A stretch of DNA of 64,000 nt, taken from positions 26,771-90,770 of the forward strand of contig JBFWXS010000017.1 of assembly GCA_050187175.1 (NCBI GenBank), given 5' to 3'. The notes beneath the pieces were generated by a model, which did no database searches, had not been told where the DNA came from, and worked only from the letters and a program-made list of their open reading frames with translations. The DNA comes from Zeimonas sp050187175 (GTDB taxonomy: Bacteria; Pseudomonadota; Gammaproteobacteria; Burkholderiales; Burkholderiaceae_E). Shown piece after piece: positions 25,040-34,326 of the stretch; position 1 is the first letter of the stretch, and every line of letters begins with the position of its first letter. Made by a program: the position numbers and the translations under genes.

Positions 25040-26325
25040 GCGGAACCATCGGAGACTTCGCCCGCCTGCAGGCGGCCATCGAGCGCGCCTGGAGGCTGTC
25101 CGCGTTCTACCGCCGGCATTGGCTGTCGCACGGCGTCGCGGAGAACTGGATTCCGCCCGACGTCGACGCGCTGTCGGCGCTGCCCGTGGTGACCAAGGAG
25201 GATCTCCTGGAGGCGCAGCGCCGCGATCCGCCGTGGGGCGGCAACCTGTGCATAGACGAGGCCGACATCGCGCAGGCGCATCTGACCACCGGCACCTCGG
25301 GTGTCGGGCAGGAGCGCTATGCGCTGTCCGCGGCCGACGTCGACGTCATGGGCCGTTCGTGGGGGCCGCAGTATGCGGCGATCGGACTGCAGCGCGGCGA
25401 CGTCGCCTGCATGACCATTCCCGTGTCGTTCTTCTGCGCCGGGCTGTCGGCGCTGGAAGGGGCGCGCATCCATGGCCTGTTGCCCATCCTGACCGGCGTG
25501 ACCTCGAAAGACCTGATGCTGGACCTGCTGACCCAGCACAAGGTCAGCTATCTGTACGGCGTCGAGAGCCTGCTGCTGCAGCTGGCCAACCTGGCGCGTG
25601 AACGCGGGCTCGCCGGCCACTGGCGCGGCCGCCTGAAGGGCGTGCAGTCGGTGGGCACCTCGCCGCAGATGATCGCGGCGGCGCGCGACGTGTTCGGCGC
25701 CCGGCTGTTCGAGATCTACGGCTGTACCCAGGCGGCGGCCAAGATCGCCAGCACCTGTCGGCTGGGCGTGGAGCAGGGCACGAACCACTTCCACGATGAG
25801 CATCTGTTCATCGAGACGCGCGATCCGGACAGTGGTGACTGCATCGACGAGGGTGAAGCCGAACTGGTCATCTCGACGCCGTACCGGCAGGCCTCGCCGG
25901 TGATCCGCTTCGCGATCCGCGACAAGGTGCGGCTGGTGCCCGCCGGCCGCTGTGCGTGCGGCGATCATCGGCCGGGCTTCGTGCCGGGTTCGCTGGGGCG
26001 CATAGACGCGATGCTGAAAGTGCGCGGCGTCAACTTGTGGCCGCAGCAGGTCGAGCAGCTGCTGCTGGGCCATCCGGCGGTGCGCGACTTCCGAGCCGAA
26101 GTCCTGCGTTCGGCCGACGGCGCCGACGAGCTGCTGCTGCGCGTGGCGACGATCAACGGCGCGCAGACGACGTCGATCGAGGACAGCATCGGCGCGATCG
26201 TGCGCGAGAAGACACTGGTTCGCCCGCGGGTCGTCATCGACCAGACGCTGCCGGAGAACCTGGGGCTGTACAAGGTCAGACGCTGGGAGGACCGCCGCAA
26301 GGCCGCCAGCGCCGATTCGCTCTGA
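25036..26325 (+). CDS. Phenylacetate-CoA ligase (PaaK)-like adenylate-forming enzyme
   Basis: A 429-residue acyl-adenylating enzyme, the length of PaaK. It would activate an aromatic or related carboxylic acid with ATP and CoA. The phosphate-binding loop reads LTTGTSG in place of the commoner SSGTTG form. The aryl-binding and hinge regions follow PaaK order (SVGTSPQMIAAAR, FEIYGCTQAA, FHDEHLFIET, SLGRIDAMLKVRGVNLWP, and the late Lys in NLGLYKVRRW). Coupled by ATGA to the hydratase. With the PaaA-like oxygenase this defines an aerobic hybrid (CoA-thioester) pathway. The exact acid is unknown. Confidence 0.87.
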   Translation: MSGTIGDFARLQAAIERAWRLSAFYRRHWLSHGVAENWIPPDVDALSALPVVTKEDLLEAQRRDPPWGGNLCIDEADIAQAHLTTGTSGVGQERYALSAADVDVMGRSWGPQYAAIGLQRGDVACMTIPVSFFCAGLSALEGARIHGLLPILTGVTSKDLMLDLLTQHKVSYLYGVESLLLQLANLARERGLAGHWRGRLKGVQSVGTSPQMIAAARDVFGARLFEIYGCTQAAAKIASTCRLGVEQGTNHFHDEHLFIETRDPDSGDCIDEGEAELVISTPYRQASPVIRFAIRDKVRLVPAGRCACGDHRPGFVPGSLGRIDAMLKVRGVNLWPQQVEQLLLGHPAVRDFRAEVLRSADGADELLLRVATINGAQTTSIEDSIGAIVREKTLVRPRVVIDQTLPENLGLYKVRRWEDRRKAASADSL

Positions 26326-26360
26326 ATCGACCCGAGTCGATCCGAGCCAAGGAGACGCAA

Positions 26361-27557
26361 ATGTCCGAAGCACCCGTCATCGCCGGCGTCGGCATGGTCC
26401 CGTTCGGCAAGTTCGCCGACCGTTCGCTGTCCGATCTCGCCTGCGACGCTGCGCGGGCCGCGCTGCAGGATGCGGCGATAGCGCCCGACGAGCTGGACGC
26501 GATCTTCGCCGCGAACAGCGCGGCCGGCATTCTGACCGGGCAGGAGAGCATCCGCGGCCAGGTCAGCCTGAAGCCGGCCGGCATTGGCGGGCCGCCGTTG
26601 TTCAACGTCGAGAATGCCTGCGCATCGGGCTCGTCGGCCATCCATCTGGCGGTGCAGATGATCCGGGCCGGTGCGGCCAGCTGCGTGCTGGTGGTCGGTT
26701 ACGAGAAGATGGCGACCGCCGACCGCAGCCTGCCGTACCGCGCGCTCGATGCCTGCAGCGACCTGGACGAGCTGGCGGCGCTGAAGGCCGGCCTGGGCAC
26801 CGACGGCGCGCAGCGATCGATCTTCATGGACTTCTATGCGCGCAAGCTCGAACGCTACTTCGCGGCCTCGAGCGCGAGCCCGCGCCATCTGGCGATGATC
26901 GCGGCCAAGAACCACAGCAACGGCGCCGCGAACCCGTTCGCGCAGTTCCGCGTGCCGCGCACCGCCGATGACGTGCTTGCATCGCGTCCCGTGGTCGATC
27001 CGCTGACGGTGATGATGTGCTCGCCGATCTCGGACGGTGCCGCGGCGCTGGTCCTGGTGTCGCAGGACTGGGCCCGGGCGCGCGGGCTGGACGGGCCGCG
27101 CGTCGCGGCGACCGTCGTCGCCACCGATTCGTTCGTCACCGAAGGCTCGCAGATGGCCGCCGTCGCGCAGCGTGCCTACCGGCAGGCGGGAATCGAAGCG
27201 TCCGACATCGACGTGGCCGAGGTGCACGATGCGACCGCGGCCGGCGAGCTGTTCGAGTACGAGAACCTGGGCCTGGCTGAACCGTACCAGGGGTGGCGCC
27301 TGATCGAGGAAGGGCATACGGCGCTGGGCGGACGCACGCCGGTCAATCCATCGGGCGGACTGCTGGCCCGCGGCCATCCGCTGGGCGCGACCGGCGTGGC
27401 GCAGGTCTGCGAGCTGGCGTGGCAGCTGCGGGGCGAGGCCGGCCAGCGGCAGGTGCGCGGCGCGCGGGTCGGCGTCGCCCAGTGCGCCGGCGGGCAGTCG
27501 TCGTTCGGCAGGACCAGCGGCGCAGCGGCCATGTGCCTGACGGTGGTGCAGGCATGA
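26361..27557 (+). CDS. Thiolase-family acetyl-CoA acyltransferase
   Basis: A 398-residue thiolase of the SCP2-like/lipid-transfer subgroup. The nucleophilic Cys is C87 (ENACASGSS); the other active-site residues are H289 (EVHDATAAGE), H339 (ARGHPLGATG) and C375 (AQCAGGQSS). It would cleave a 3-ketoacyl-CoA to acetyl-CoA and a shortened acyl-CoA, closing the pathway. AAGGAGACGCAAATG gives a clear start. Its stop overlaps the ABC ATPase start (ATGA), tying catabolism and transport in one transcript. Confidence 0.88.
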   Translation: MSEAPVIAGVGMVPFGKFADRSLSDLACDAARAALQDAAIAPDELDAIFAANSAAGILTGQESIRGQVSLKPAGIGGPPLFNVENACASGSSAIHLAVQMIRAGAASCVLVVGYEKMATADRSLPYRALDACSDLDELAALKAGLGTDGAQRSIFMDFYARKLERYFAASSASPRHLAMIAAKNHSNGAANPFAQFRVPRTADDVLASRPVVDPLTVMMCSPISDGAAALVLVSQDWARARGLDGPRVAATVVATDSFVTEGSQMAAVAQRAYRQAGIEASDIDVAEVHDATAAGELFEYENLGLAEPYQGWRLIEEGHTALGGRTPVNPSGGLLARGHPLGATGVAQVCELAWQLRGEAGQRQVRGARVGVAQCAGGQSSFGRTSGAAAMCLTVVQA

Positions 27558-28405
27558 GCGCGGTGCTGGGTCCGCACAGCGAGGCCAGCGTGACACCGCT
27601 GCGCACGATAGAGCGCAAGCTGGTCGAGTTCCGCGATGTCGAGAAGCGCTTCCACGTCGCGGGCGAATGGAACACCGCCGTCGAAGGCGTGAACCTGGAC
27701 GTGGCGCAGGGCCAGATCGTCACGCTGGTCGGGCCCTCGGGCTGCGGCAAGTCGACGCTGCTGAACATGACGGCCGGCCTGTTCGGCCCATCGGTGGGCC
27801 GCGTCCTCTATCGCGGCGTCGACGTCGCCGGCCTCAATCACCGTGTCGGCTACATGACGCAGCAGGATCATCTGCTGCCGTGGCGAAGCGTGTTCGACAA
27901 TATCGGCCTGCCGCTGGAGATCAAAGGCGGACCCGCCGAGGAACGCCGCCAGCGCACCTACGAGCTGGTCCGTCTGGTCGGTCTGGAAGGCTTCGAGCGC
28001 TACTACCCGGCGCAGGTGTCGGGCGGCATGCGCAAGCGCTGCGCGCTGGCCCGCCTGCTCGCCTACGATCCCGAGACGCTGCTGATGGACGAGCCCTTCG
28101 GCGCGCTGGATGCGCAGATGCGGATGAGCCTGCAGGCCGAGCTGCTGGACATCTCGCGCCGGCTCGGCAAGACCGTGCTGTTCGTCACGCACGACCTCGA
28201 CGAAGCGATCGCGCTGGCCGATCGCTGCGTCGTGTTCCACGGACGCCCCGGGCACATCGCCGAGATCATCGACGTCGACCTGCCGGCCGACCGCGATCTC
28301 GCGGCGCTGCGCTTCGATTCGCGCTACGTGCTGCTGACGCAGCGGCTGTGGCGGCTGATGGCGCCGCAGATGAACGTGGGCAGGCCGCAGGGGAGCCGAT
28401 CATGA
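27554..28405 (+). CDS. ABC transporter ATP-binding subunit (nitrate/sulfonate/taurine type)
   Basis: A 283-residue ATPase of the SsuB/TauB group. Walker A is GPSGCGKST (about residues 60-68), the Q-loop lies in GYMTQQDHLLPW, the signature is VSGGMRKR, Walker B LLMDEPFGALD and the switch His in FVTHDLDEA. The N-terminus is about 25 residues longer than usual. Overlaps both neighbours by ATGA, forming an importer with the permease and binding protein that follow. Likely cargo is the acid the operon degrades (inference). Confidence 0.93.
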   Translation: MSAVLGPHSEASVTPLRTIERKLVEFRDVEKRFHVAGEWNTAVEGVNLDVAQGQIVTLVGPSGCGKSTLLNMTAGLFGPSVGRVLYRGVDVAGLNHRVGYMTQQDHLLPWRSVFDNIGLPLEIKGGPAEERRQRTYELVRLVGLEGFERYYPAQVSGGMRKRCALARLLAYDPETLLMDEPFGALDAQMRMSLQAELLDISRRLGKTVLFVTHDLDEAIALADRCVVFHGRPGHIAEIIDVDLPADRDLAALRFDSRYVLLTQRLWRLMAPQMNVGRPQGSRS

Positions 28406-29184
28406 AGCAGACGCCCGGCAGGGTCTTCTGGTGGCGCATTGCGCTCATGCTGGGCGCGGTCGTGCTGTGGCACTTCGCGTCGGGACGCCTGGTCAGTCCG
28501 CTGTTCGTGCCGGCGCCGCTGGACGTGCTCAACCGCCTGTGGTCGCTGGTCACCAGCGGCAAGCTTGCTTTCCACGCCAGCTACACGGCGCTGCACGCGA
28601 TCGCCGGATTCGCGCTCGGCGCGGTGGCCGGCACGATGATGGGCGTGCTGCTGGGGCGGATGCAGTTCCTGGCGCAGATCCTGGATCCGTTCATCATGGG
28701 CTTCTACAGCCTGCCCAAGATCGCGCTGGCGCCGCTGTTCATCCTGTGGTTCGGCGTCGGTACCGAGATGAAGGTGCTGTTCGTCGCGATGATCGTGTTC
28801 CTGCTGGTGTTCCTCAACACCTATAGCGGCGTGCGCCAGGTCTCGCGCGAGCAGATCACGATCCTGCGGCTGATGCAGGCCTCCGAAGCGCAGATCCTGC
28901 GCAAGGTAGTGCTGCCGTCGGCGATCACGTGGATGTTCACCGGCTTGCGGCTGTCGGTGCCGTACGCCCTGATCGGCGCGATCATGGGCGAGATGCTGGC
29001 TTCCAACCGGGGGCTGGGCTACGTGCTGTCCGACGCCACCGCGCAGTTCGATACGGCCGGGGCGTTCGCGGGCATCGTCGCAATCATCGCGATGGCCGTG
29101 ATCTTCAATGCCGCCGTGCGCATCGCCGAACGTCTCGCCATGCCCTGGCGCGAGGTCGATGCGCAGCGCGAGCTTTCATTCTGA
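28402..29184 (+). CDS. ABC transporter permease (nitrate/sulfonate/taurine type)
   Basis: A 260-residue inner-membrane permease with about six helices and the cytoplasmic EAA coupling loop (LMQASEAQILRKVVLPSA followed by G). Family is SsuC/TauC/ThiX-like. The start ATG overlaps the ATPase stop. One permease gene is present, so the channel is expected to be a homodimer. Confidence 0.93.
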   Translation: MKQTPGRVFWWRIALMLGAVVLWHFASGRLVSPLFVPAPLDVLNRLWSLVTSGKLAFHASYTALHAIAGFALGAVAGTMMGVLLGRMQFLAQILDPFIMGFYSLPKIALAPLFILWFGVGTEMKVLFVAMIVFLLVFLNTYSGVRQVSREQITILRLMQASEAQILRKVVLPSAITWMFTGLRLSVPYALIGAIMGEMLASNRGLGYVLSDATAQFDTAGAFAGIVAIIAMAVIFNAAVRIAERLAMPWREVDAQRELSF

Positions 29185-29195
29185 GGAGACACGCG

Positions 29196-30212
29196 ATGAG
29201 CAAGAAAATGGTGGCGGCAGCGCTGGCGATCTGGGCCGCGGCCGGATATGCGCAACCGAAGCACGACGTTTCGCAGGTGGTCGCGACCACGTCGTTCGCC
29301 TTCCTTCCCGTCTACGTGGCCGAGCACATGGGCTACTTCGCCGAGGAGGGCGTGAACATGAAGACGATCAGCGCCGCGACCGCGCAGGCAGGCCTGGCCA
29401 TGGTGGCTACCGGCGAGGCGGCCTACTACCTGACCTCGCCGGTGGCCGGCGCCCGCTCGGTGGCGCAGGGGGCGCGGATCGTCAACTGCGGCGCGCTGAT
29501 GGTGCAGAACCCGACTAACATCGTGATCTCGTCGGCGGTCGCGAAGAAGAACAAGATCACCGACCCGTCCACGCTGAGCGCGGAGCAGCGCATCGGCCTG
29601 CTGAAAGGGCTGCGGCTGGCCGCGCATACGCCGGGATCCTCGCCGGACCTGACGCTGAAGTTCATGCTGCAGTCGGTGGGCATGGACCCCGAGCGCGACG
29701 TGCAGATCCTGCCTATCACGCAGAACGCCATCCTGGCCGCGCTCGAGCGCGACCGCATCGACGGCTTTGCCTACTCGTCGCCGCTGGCCGATGTCGCCGT
29801 CGCGCGCTACGGCGCTGTCAAGTTCGTCTCGCTGGTCGACGGCGACTTCAAGCCGCTGTCGGGGCAGCTGTCGATCGCGATGGTGTGCAACCGCGACTGG
29901 GTCGAGAAGCAGCCCGAGGCCGCGGCGGCGACCGTGCGGGCGATCTGGCGCGCGATGAAGCTGATGAAGTCCGACCCGGCCCGGGCGCGCGCCGCGGCGC
30001 GCAAGGCGTTCGCCGACATGGACGATGCCATCTTCAACGTCGCCTTCCAGAGCAATCTGAACGCCTTCCCCGACAACCCGACCACCACCCGTCAGCAGAT
30101 GGAGGCGGCGCTCGACTACCACGTCAAGACCGGCGGCGCGCCCATTTCGGTGAAGGTGGAGAACACCTTCACCAATGCCGCGGTGGAGCTGGCCGCCAAG
30201 GGCATGAAGTAG
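29196..30212 (+). CDS. ABC transporter substrate-binding protein (SsuA/NMT1 type)
   Basis: A 338-residue periplasmic binding protein. A short signal peptide (MSKKMVAAALAIWAAAGYAQ) is cleaved before PKHDV. The mature protein starts with VATTSFAFLPVYVAEHMGYF, the usual NMT1/THI5-like opening in which a pocket for a small anion forms. GAGGAGACACGCGATG gives the ribosome site. It completes the ABC importer. Confidence 0.92.
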   Translation: MSKKMVAAALAIWAAAGYAQPKHDVSQVVATTSFAFLPVYVAEHMGYFAEEGVNMKTISAATAQAGLAMVATGEAAYYLTSPVAGARSVAQGARIVNCGALMVQNPTNIVISSAVAKKNKITDPSTLSAEQRIGLLKGLRLAAHTPGSSPDLTLKFMLQSVGMDPERDVQILPITQNAILAALERDRIDGFAYSSPLADVAVARYGAVKFVSLVDGDFKPLSGQLSIAMVCNRDWVEKQPEAAAATVRAIWRAMKLMKSDPARARAAARKAFADMDDAIFNVAFQSNLNAFPDNPTTTRQQMEAALDYHVKTGGAPISVKVENTFTNAAVELAAKGMK

Positions 30213-30225
30213 CGGCCCCTTTCCG

Positions 30226-31203
30226 ATGAGCATGCACGAGGCAAGCACCGAACTGCTGGACGTCGTCGTCGACGAAGTCCGCGACGAAGCGCAGGGCATA
30301 CGGTCCTTCGATCTGGCGCCGCGCGACGGACGGCCGCTGCCGCCCTTCGCGCCCGGCGCGCACGTCGACCTGATCATGGGCGGCGGCCTGGTGCGCAGCT
30401 ATTCGCTGATCGGCGAGCTCGGCGATCCGTTACGATACCGGATCGCGGTCCTGCGCGATCCGCGCAGCCGCGGCGGCTCGGCCTTCATGCATGCGTCGGT
30501 CGGCAAGGGCACGCCGCTGAAGATGACCTCGCCGCGCAATCACTTTCCGCTGGTGGAGGAAGCGCCGGTATCGGTGCTGATCGCCGGCGGCATAGGCGTC
30601 ACGCCGATCTGGTGCATGATCCAGCGGCTGAACATGCTGGGACGGCGCTGGGTGCTGCACTATGCGTGCCGCAGCCGGGGCGCGGCGGCGTTCGCCCCGG
30701 CGATCGACGCGGCGGCGCGGCACGGCCGCGGCCAGGTGCAGTTCTGGTTCGACGACGAGCATGGCGGGCAGACGCTCGATCTGGCCGGCATCGTGCGCCG
30801 CGCGCCGGCCGATGCGCATCTCTATTGCTGCGGTCCGGCGCCGATGCTGGCCGCGTTTCGCGCGGCCGTGCCCGGCGAGTGGTCGCACCGGACGCACATG
30901 GAGTACTTCCGGCCGGCCGAGTCGGCCAAGCCGGCGCGGGCCTTCGTCGTCGAGCTGGCGCGCTCGGGGCGCACGATAGAAGTACCAGGCGGCTGCTCCA
31001 TCCTCGATGCGCTGATGATGCACGGCATAGACGCGCCGTATTCGTGCTACGAGGGGCTGTGCGGCACCTGCGAGACGCGCGTGATCGCCGGCATTCCGGA
31101 CCATCGCGACCAGCTGCTCAGCGACAAGGCCCGCGCTGAGAACAAGACCGTCATCATCTGCTGCTCGGGCAGCCTGTCCGACCGTCTTGTGCTCGATCTC
31201 TGA
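30226..31203 (+). CDS. Phthalate-dioxygenase-reductase-like flavin/2Fe-2S reductase
   Basis: A 325-residue electron-transfer protein of the VanB/PDR group. It has a flavin domain (RSYSLIGE), an NAD(P)-binding domain (GGIGVTPIW) and a C-terminal plant-type 2Fe-2S domain with C274, C279, C282 and a distal C312/C313. It would carry electrons from NADH to an oxygenase. Here the only oxygenase in the operon is the PaaA-like protein, so it is the best candidate partner, taking the role PaaE plays in the phenylacetate system. That pairing is inference. The stop is convergent with phoD. Confidence 0.88.
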   Translation: MSMHEASTELLDVVVDEVRDEAQGIRSFDLAPRDGRPLPPFAPGAHVDLIMGGGLVRSYSLIGELGDPLRYRIAVLRDPRSRGGSAFMHASVGKGTPLKMTSPRNHFPLVEEAPVSVLIAGGIGVTPIWCMIQRLNMLGRRWVLHYACRSRGAAAFAPAIDAAARHGRGQVQFWFDDEHGGQTLDLAGIVRRAPADAHLYCCGPAPMLAAFRAAVPGEWSHRTHMEYFRPAESAKPARAFVVELARSGRTIEVPGGCSILDALMMHGIDAPYSCYEGLCGTCETRVIAGIPDHRDQLLSDKARAENKTVIICCSGSLSDRLVLDL

Positions 31204-31212
31204 GTTCTCGCC

Positions 31213-32811
31213 TCAGGCCTCGCGCTGCGGCCCCGGCCGCCGGTCCTCGACCACGAAGCGGGCCAGCGTGCTCACGCCGCTGTCGGCCCGCGCGACGTCG
31301 TCGAGCACGCGCAGCGTCGTCGTGCAGCGCGTCGGCGTGAGCTCGGCCACCGCGTAGCCGCGCCGGTCGGAGCGCGCCAGCAGCACGTGCGGATTGCGCG
31401 CCGCGATCTCGTCGACCCGGCTCTGCGCGACGCCCGACGACGACGAAATCGACGTGCCGCAGAACTCGCTGGCCAGCGTCGGCGCATCGCTGCGCGCGGC
31501 ATCGGCCTGGACGCGGCAGACATAGTTTTGATGAATGTCGCCGCCGACGATGACGGTATTGCGCGGCGGATGACGCTGCAGCGCGTCGAGCAGCCGCTGG
31601 CGGGCGGCCGGATAGCCGTCCCAGGTATTGCTGCTATAGCTCTGCTCCGGTGCGCTGCGATAGTTGCGCGGCGCGAAGATGGTCTGCTGCGCCAGTACGC
31701 TCCAGCGCATATCGCCGCCGGCATCCTGTTCGAGCCTGCGCAGCAGCCAGCGCTCCTGCCCGGCACCGAGCATGCTGCGGCCGGGGTCGCTCAGCTCCGC
31801 GCATTGCCCGGGGCTCACGGGACCGCGCACCGGCTCGCCCGGCACGCGGCAGGCCTGCCGGTCGCGATACTGCCGCGTATCGAGCATGTGCAGCGCGGCC
31901 AGGCGGCCGAAGCGGTGGCTGCCGTACAGGCGTCCCGCTGCGCGCGATGCCGCGCGCAGCGGCATGTTCTCGTAGAAAGCCTGGTAGCCGGCGCTGCGCC
32001 GCGCCAGGAACGCCGCGGCCTCGCCGCGGCCGCTGCTGCCGGCGTAGTCGTTCTGGACCTCGTGGTCGTCCCAGCTCACGATCCACGGACAGGCACGGTG
32101 GGCCGCCTGTAGATCGGGGTCGCTCTTGTACAGCGCGTAGCGGTCGCGGAAATCGGCCAGCGTCGCGGCGGTGCGCAGAGCATGGCTGCGCGGCAGCGGC
32201 GCAGCTTGAGTCTGAGCTTGAGCTTGCGCCTGAGCCTGAGCCTGAGCTTGCGCCTGCCCCGGCATCGCGGCCCGCGCCGGCATCGCATATTCGTAGATGT
32301 AGTCGCCCAGGAACAGGACGAGGTCGAGCTGCTCGTCGGCCAGATGGCGATGCGCCGCGTAGTAGCCGTGTTCCCAGCGCTGGCACGATGCGAACGCGAA
32401 GCGCAGCCGCGCGGCCTCGGCGTCGGCGGCCGGCAGCGTGCGGGCGCGGCCGACGGCCGAGCTGGCCTCGCCGTGCGTGAAGCGATAGAAGTACCAGCGA
32501 TCGGGCCGCAGTCCCGCCACTTCGACGTGCACCGAGTGGCCGAGTTCGGCCAGCGCGTCGGCCTGGCCGGACGCGACGATGCGGCGAAAGTGCTCGTCGT
32601 CGGCGACTTCCCAGCCGACGTTCAGCCGCGCGGCGTGCGCCGCGCCGGTCAGCCGTGTCCACAGCACGAAGCCGTCAGCTTCGGGCGCGCCGCTGGCGAT
32701 GCCCAGCGTGAACGGATCGTGGGCGCGCAGCTCGGCGGCGCGCGCCCAGCGCGGCAGCGTCCCGGCCGTGGCCGCCTGAGCGGCCAGACGGAGCAGGGTG
32801 CGCCGCTGCAT
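31213..32811 (-). CDS. phoD: PhoD-type alkaline phosphatase/phosphodiesterase
   Basis: A 532-residue exported metallophosphatase. The N-terminus MQRRTLLRLAAQAATAG has a twin-arginine-like pair before a hydrophobic stretch ending at WARA. An N-terminal Fn3-like domain (about 30-125) precedes the metallophosphatase domain with ASCQRWEHGYY, LFLGDYIYEY, SWDDHEVQNDYAG and GGDIHQNY as metal/phosphate ligands. A Gln-Ala repeat interrupts a loop after the second motif (about residues 186-203). It would release phosphate from mono- or diesters in the periplasm. Not obviously linked to either neighbour. Confidence 0.9.
   Translation of the reverse strand: MQRRTLLRLAAQAATAGTLPRWARAAELRAHDPFTLGIASGAPEADGFVLWTRLTGAAHAARLNVGWEVADDEHFRRIVASGQADALAELGHSVHVEVAGLRPDRWYFYRFTHGEASSAVGRARTLPAADAEAARLRFAFASCQRWEHGYYAAHRHLADEQLDLVLFLGDYIYEYAMPARAAMPGQAQAQAQAQAQAQAQTQAAPLPRSHALRTAATLADFRDRYALYKSDPDLQAAHRACPWIVSWDDHEVQNDYAGSSGRGEAAAFLARRSAGYQAFYENMPLRAASRAAGRLYGSHRFGRLAALHMLDTRQYRDRQACRVPGEPVRGPVSPGQCAELSDPGRSMLGAGQERWLLRRLEQDAGGDMRWSVLAQQTIFAPRNYRSAPEQSYSSNTWDGYPAARQRLLDALQRHPPRNTVIVGGDIHQNYVCRVQADAARSDAPTLASEFCGTSISSSSGVAQSRVDEIAARNPHVLLARSDRRGYAVAELTPTRCTTTLRVLDDVARADSGVSTLARFVVEDRRPGPQREA
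32203..32256 (-). repeat. Nine-unit hexanucleotide repeat encoding Gln-Ala in phoD
   Basis: Nine units of 6 bases (AGCCTG/AGCTTG/CGCCTG types) encode alternating Gln and Ala in a surface loop of PhoD. Being in frame, copy-number change would alter loop length without a frameshift. Confidence 0.85.
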
Positions 32812-32875
32812 GGAAGAGATGACGCGCCGGCGCTCGGGAGTCAGTGCGAGCCGCTGCCTGTTCAGCCGGCCGCGC

Positions 32876-34135
32876 TCAGCCGCGCGGCGCGACGGTCGGA
32901 TCGCGGTCCGGGCCGGCGACGATGCCGGCGTCGTGCAGGCGGCCGATCGCGGCCGAGTCCAGTCCCAACACTTCGTGCAGCACCTGATCGGTATGCGTGC
33001 CCAGCAGCGGCGCCGGCGAGGTCGGCTGGCGCTGCAGCGCGGGTGCGCGCACCGGACTGCCGGCCGACAGATGCTCGCCGACTCCCGGCGTCGTGATGCG
33101 CTCGAACACCGGGTTGGCCACGCTGGCGCGCGTGTCGTGCGCCAGCAGCTCGCCCGCCGTGCCGTAGCGGCCCCAGGTCGCGCGGTGCTTGCCGAGTTCC
33201 TGTTCCGCCTGTTCGCGCGTGCGGGCCGCGAACCAGGGTTCGATCAGCGCGGCGATCTCGTCGCGTGCCGCGAAGCGCTGCTCCTCGTCGGACAGGTCCA
33301 GCCCGCTGCGTCGCTCGAGCTCCGTGATCGCCTGCTGCAGGCCGCAGGCCGCCACCAGCGACTTCCACTGGCCGGCGGAAATCCCGACCACCATCAGTCG
33401 GTGCCCGTCGGACGTGCCGAAGTCGCGGCCGAATGCGCCGTAGACGTGGTTGCCGACCGATGGCCGTTCCTGTCCCAGCAATTCGGCTTCGGCCAGCACG
33501 CCGAGATGCGACAGCGTCGTGAACGCGATGTCGGACAGCGCCAGCTTCAGCTCCGCGCCCTGGCCGGTACGCCGGCGCGAGTCGACCGCGGAAGCGATCG
33601 AGAAGGCCGCATAGTAGGCGCAGGTGACGTCCCAGGCCGGCAGCACGTGATTGACGGGCCGCTGTTCGGAGCCGCCGCCGGTGACCATCGGATAGCCGGT
33701 CGCGCAGTTGACGGTGTAGTCGACTGCGGTGCTGCCGTCGCCGTTGCCTTGAATGGTGCAGCTGATGACGTCGGCGCGGCGCTTCGCGAGCACCTCGTGC
33801 GCCAGCCACGGCGTGCCTATGTTCGTCAGCAGCACGCCGGCCTCCGGGCCGGGCGCGGTGGCCAGAGCCTGGATCAGCTCGCGCCCTTCGGGGCGGCGCA
33901 GATCGATCGCGATCGAGCGCTTGCCCTTGTTCAGAGCGGTCCAGTAGAGGCTGCGTCCGAGGCCGCCGTCGTCGCGCGGCATTCGCGGCATGCGGCCGTA
34001 GTCGATGCCGCCTCCGATCATCTCGACTCGGATCACCTGGGCGCCGAACTGTGCCAGTGCCAGCCCGGCGAGCGGTGCGGCGATGAATGCGGAGCTTTCG
34101 ATGACGCGCAGATCTTTGAGGAAGGGATAGGTCAT
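32876..34135 (-). CDS. Family III CoA transferase, 2-methylfumaryl-CoA isomerase (Mct)-like
   Basis: A 419-residue CaiB/BaiF-type enzyme. The pattern is close to mesaconyl-CoA C1-C4 CoA transferase: MIGGGIDYGR, SLYWTALNKGKRSIAIDLR, QGNGDGSTAVDYTVN, VNHVLPAWDVTCAYYA and YGAFGRDF. Asp169 in the last-but-one block is the expected catalytic residue that carries CoA as an anhydride. Mct shifts CoA within mesaconyl-CoA in the 3-hydroxypropionate bicycle. No other bicycle gene is present, so it may act on mesaconate or another branched C5 acid in this strain (inference). Start ATG 34135; divergent from the cysteine hydrolase. Confidence 0.83.
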   Translation of the reverse strand: MTYPFLKDLRVIESSAFIAAPLAGLALAQFGAQVIRVEMIGGGIDYGRMPRMPRDDGGLGRSLYWTALNKGKRSIAIDLRRPEGRELIQALATAPGPEAGVLLTNIGTPWLAHEVLAKRRADVISCTIQGNGDGSTAVDYTVNCATGYPMVTGGGSEQRPVNHVLPAWDVTCAYYAAFSIASAVDSRRRTGQGAELKLALSDIAFTTLSHLGVLAEAELLGQERPSVGNHVYGAFGRDFGTSDGHRLMVVGISAGQWKSLVAACGLQQAITELERRSGLDLSDEEQRFAARDEIAALIEPWFAARTREQAEQELGKHRATWGRYGTAGELLAHDTRASVANPVFERITTPGVGEHLSAGSPVRAPALQRQPTSPAPLLGTHTDQVLHEVLGLDSAAIGRLHDAGIVAGPDRDPTVAPRG

Positions 34136-34326
34136 GAGTGTCGTCCTGGGGGGCCTCGGTCGAGCCCTTGGTGAGGCCCACGGTCGGGCCGGTTGGCACC
34201 GGATTGTCGCAGATCGAACGGCCGGCTCGGCGCGCGGCGCGGGCCGGCGGCTGGGCCGCCCGTTTGCACGGCGCCGGTGAGCCGCTCCGTCCATCGGCGC
34301 GCGCGGTCAAGAACGTCAGAAGGATC

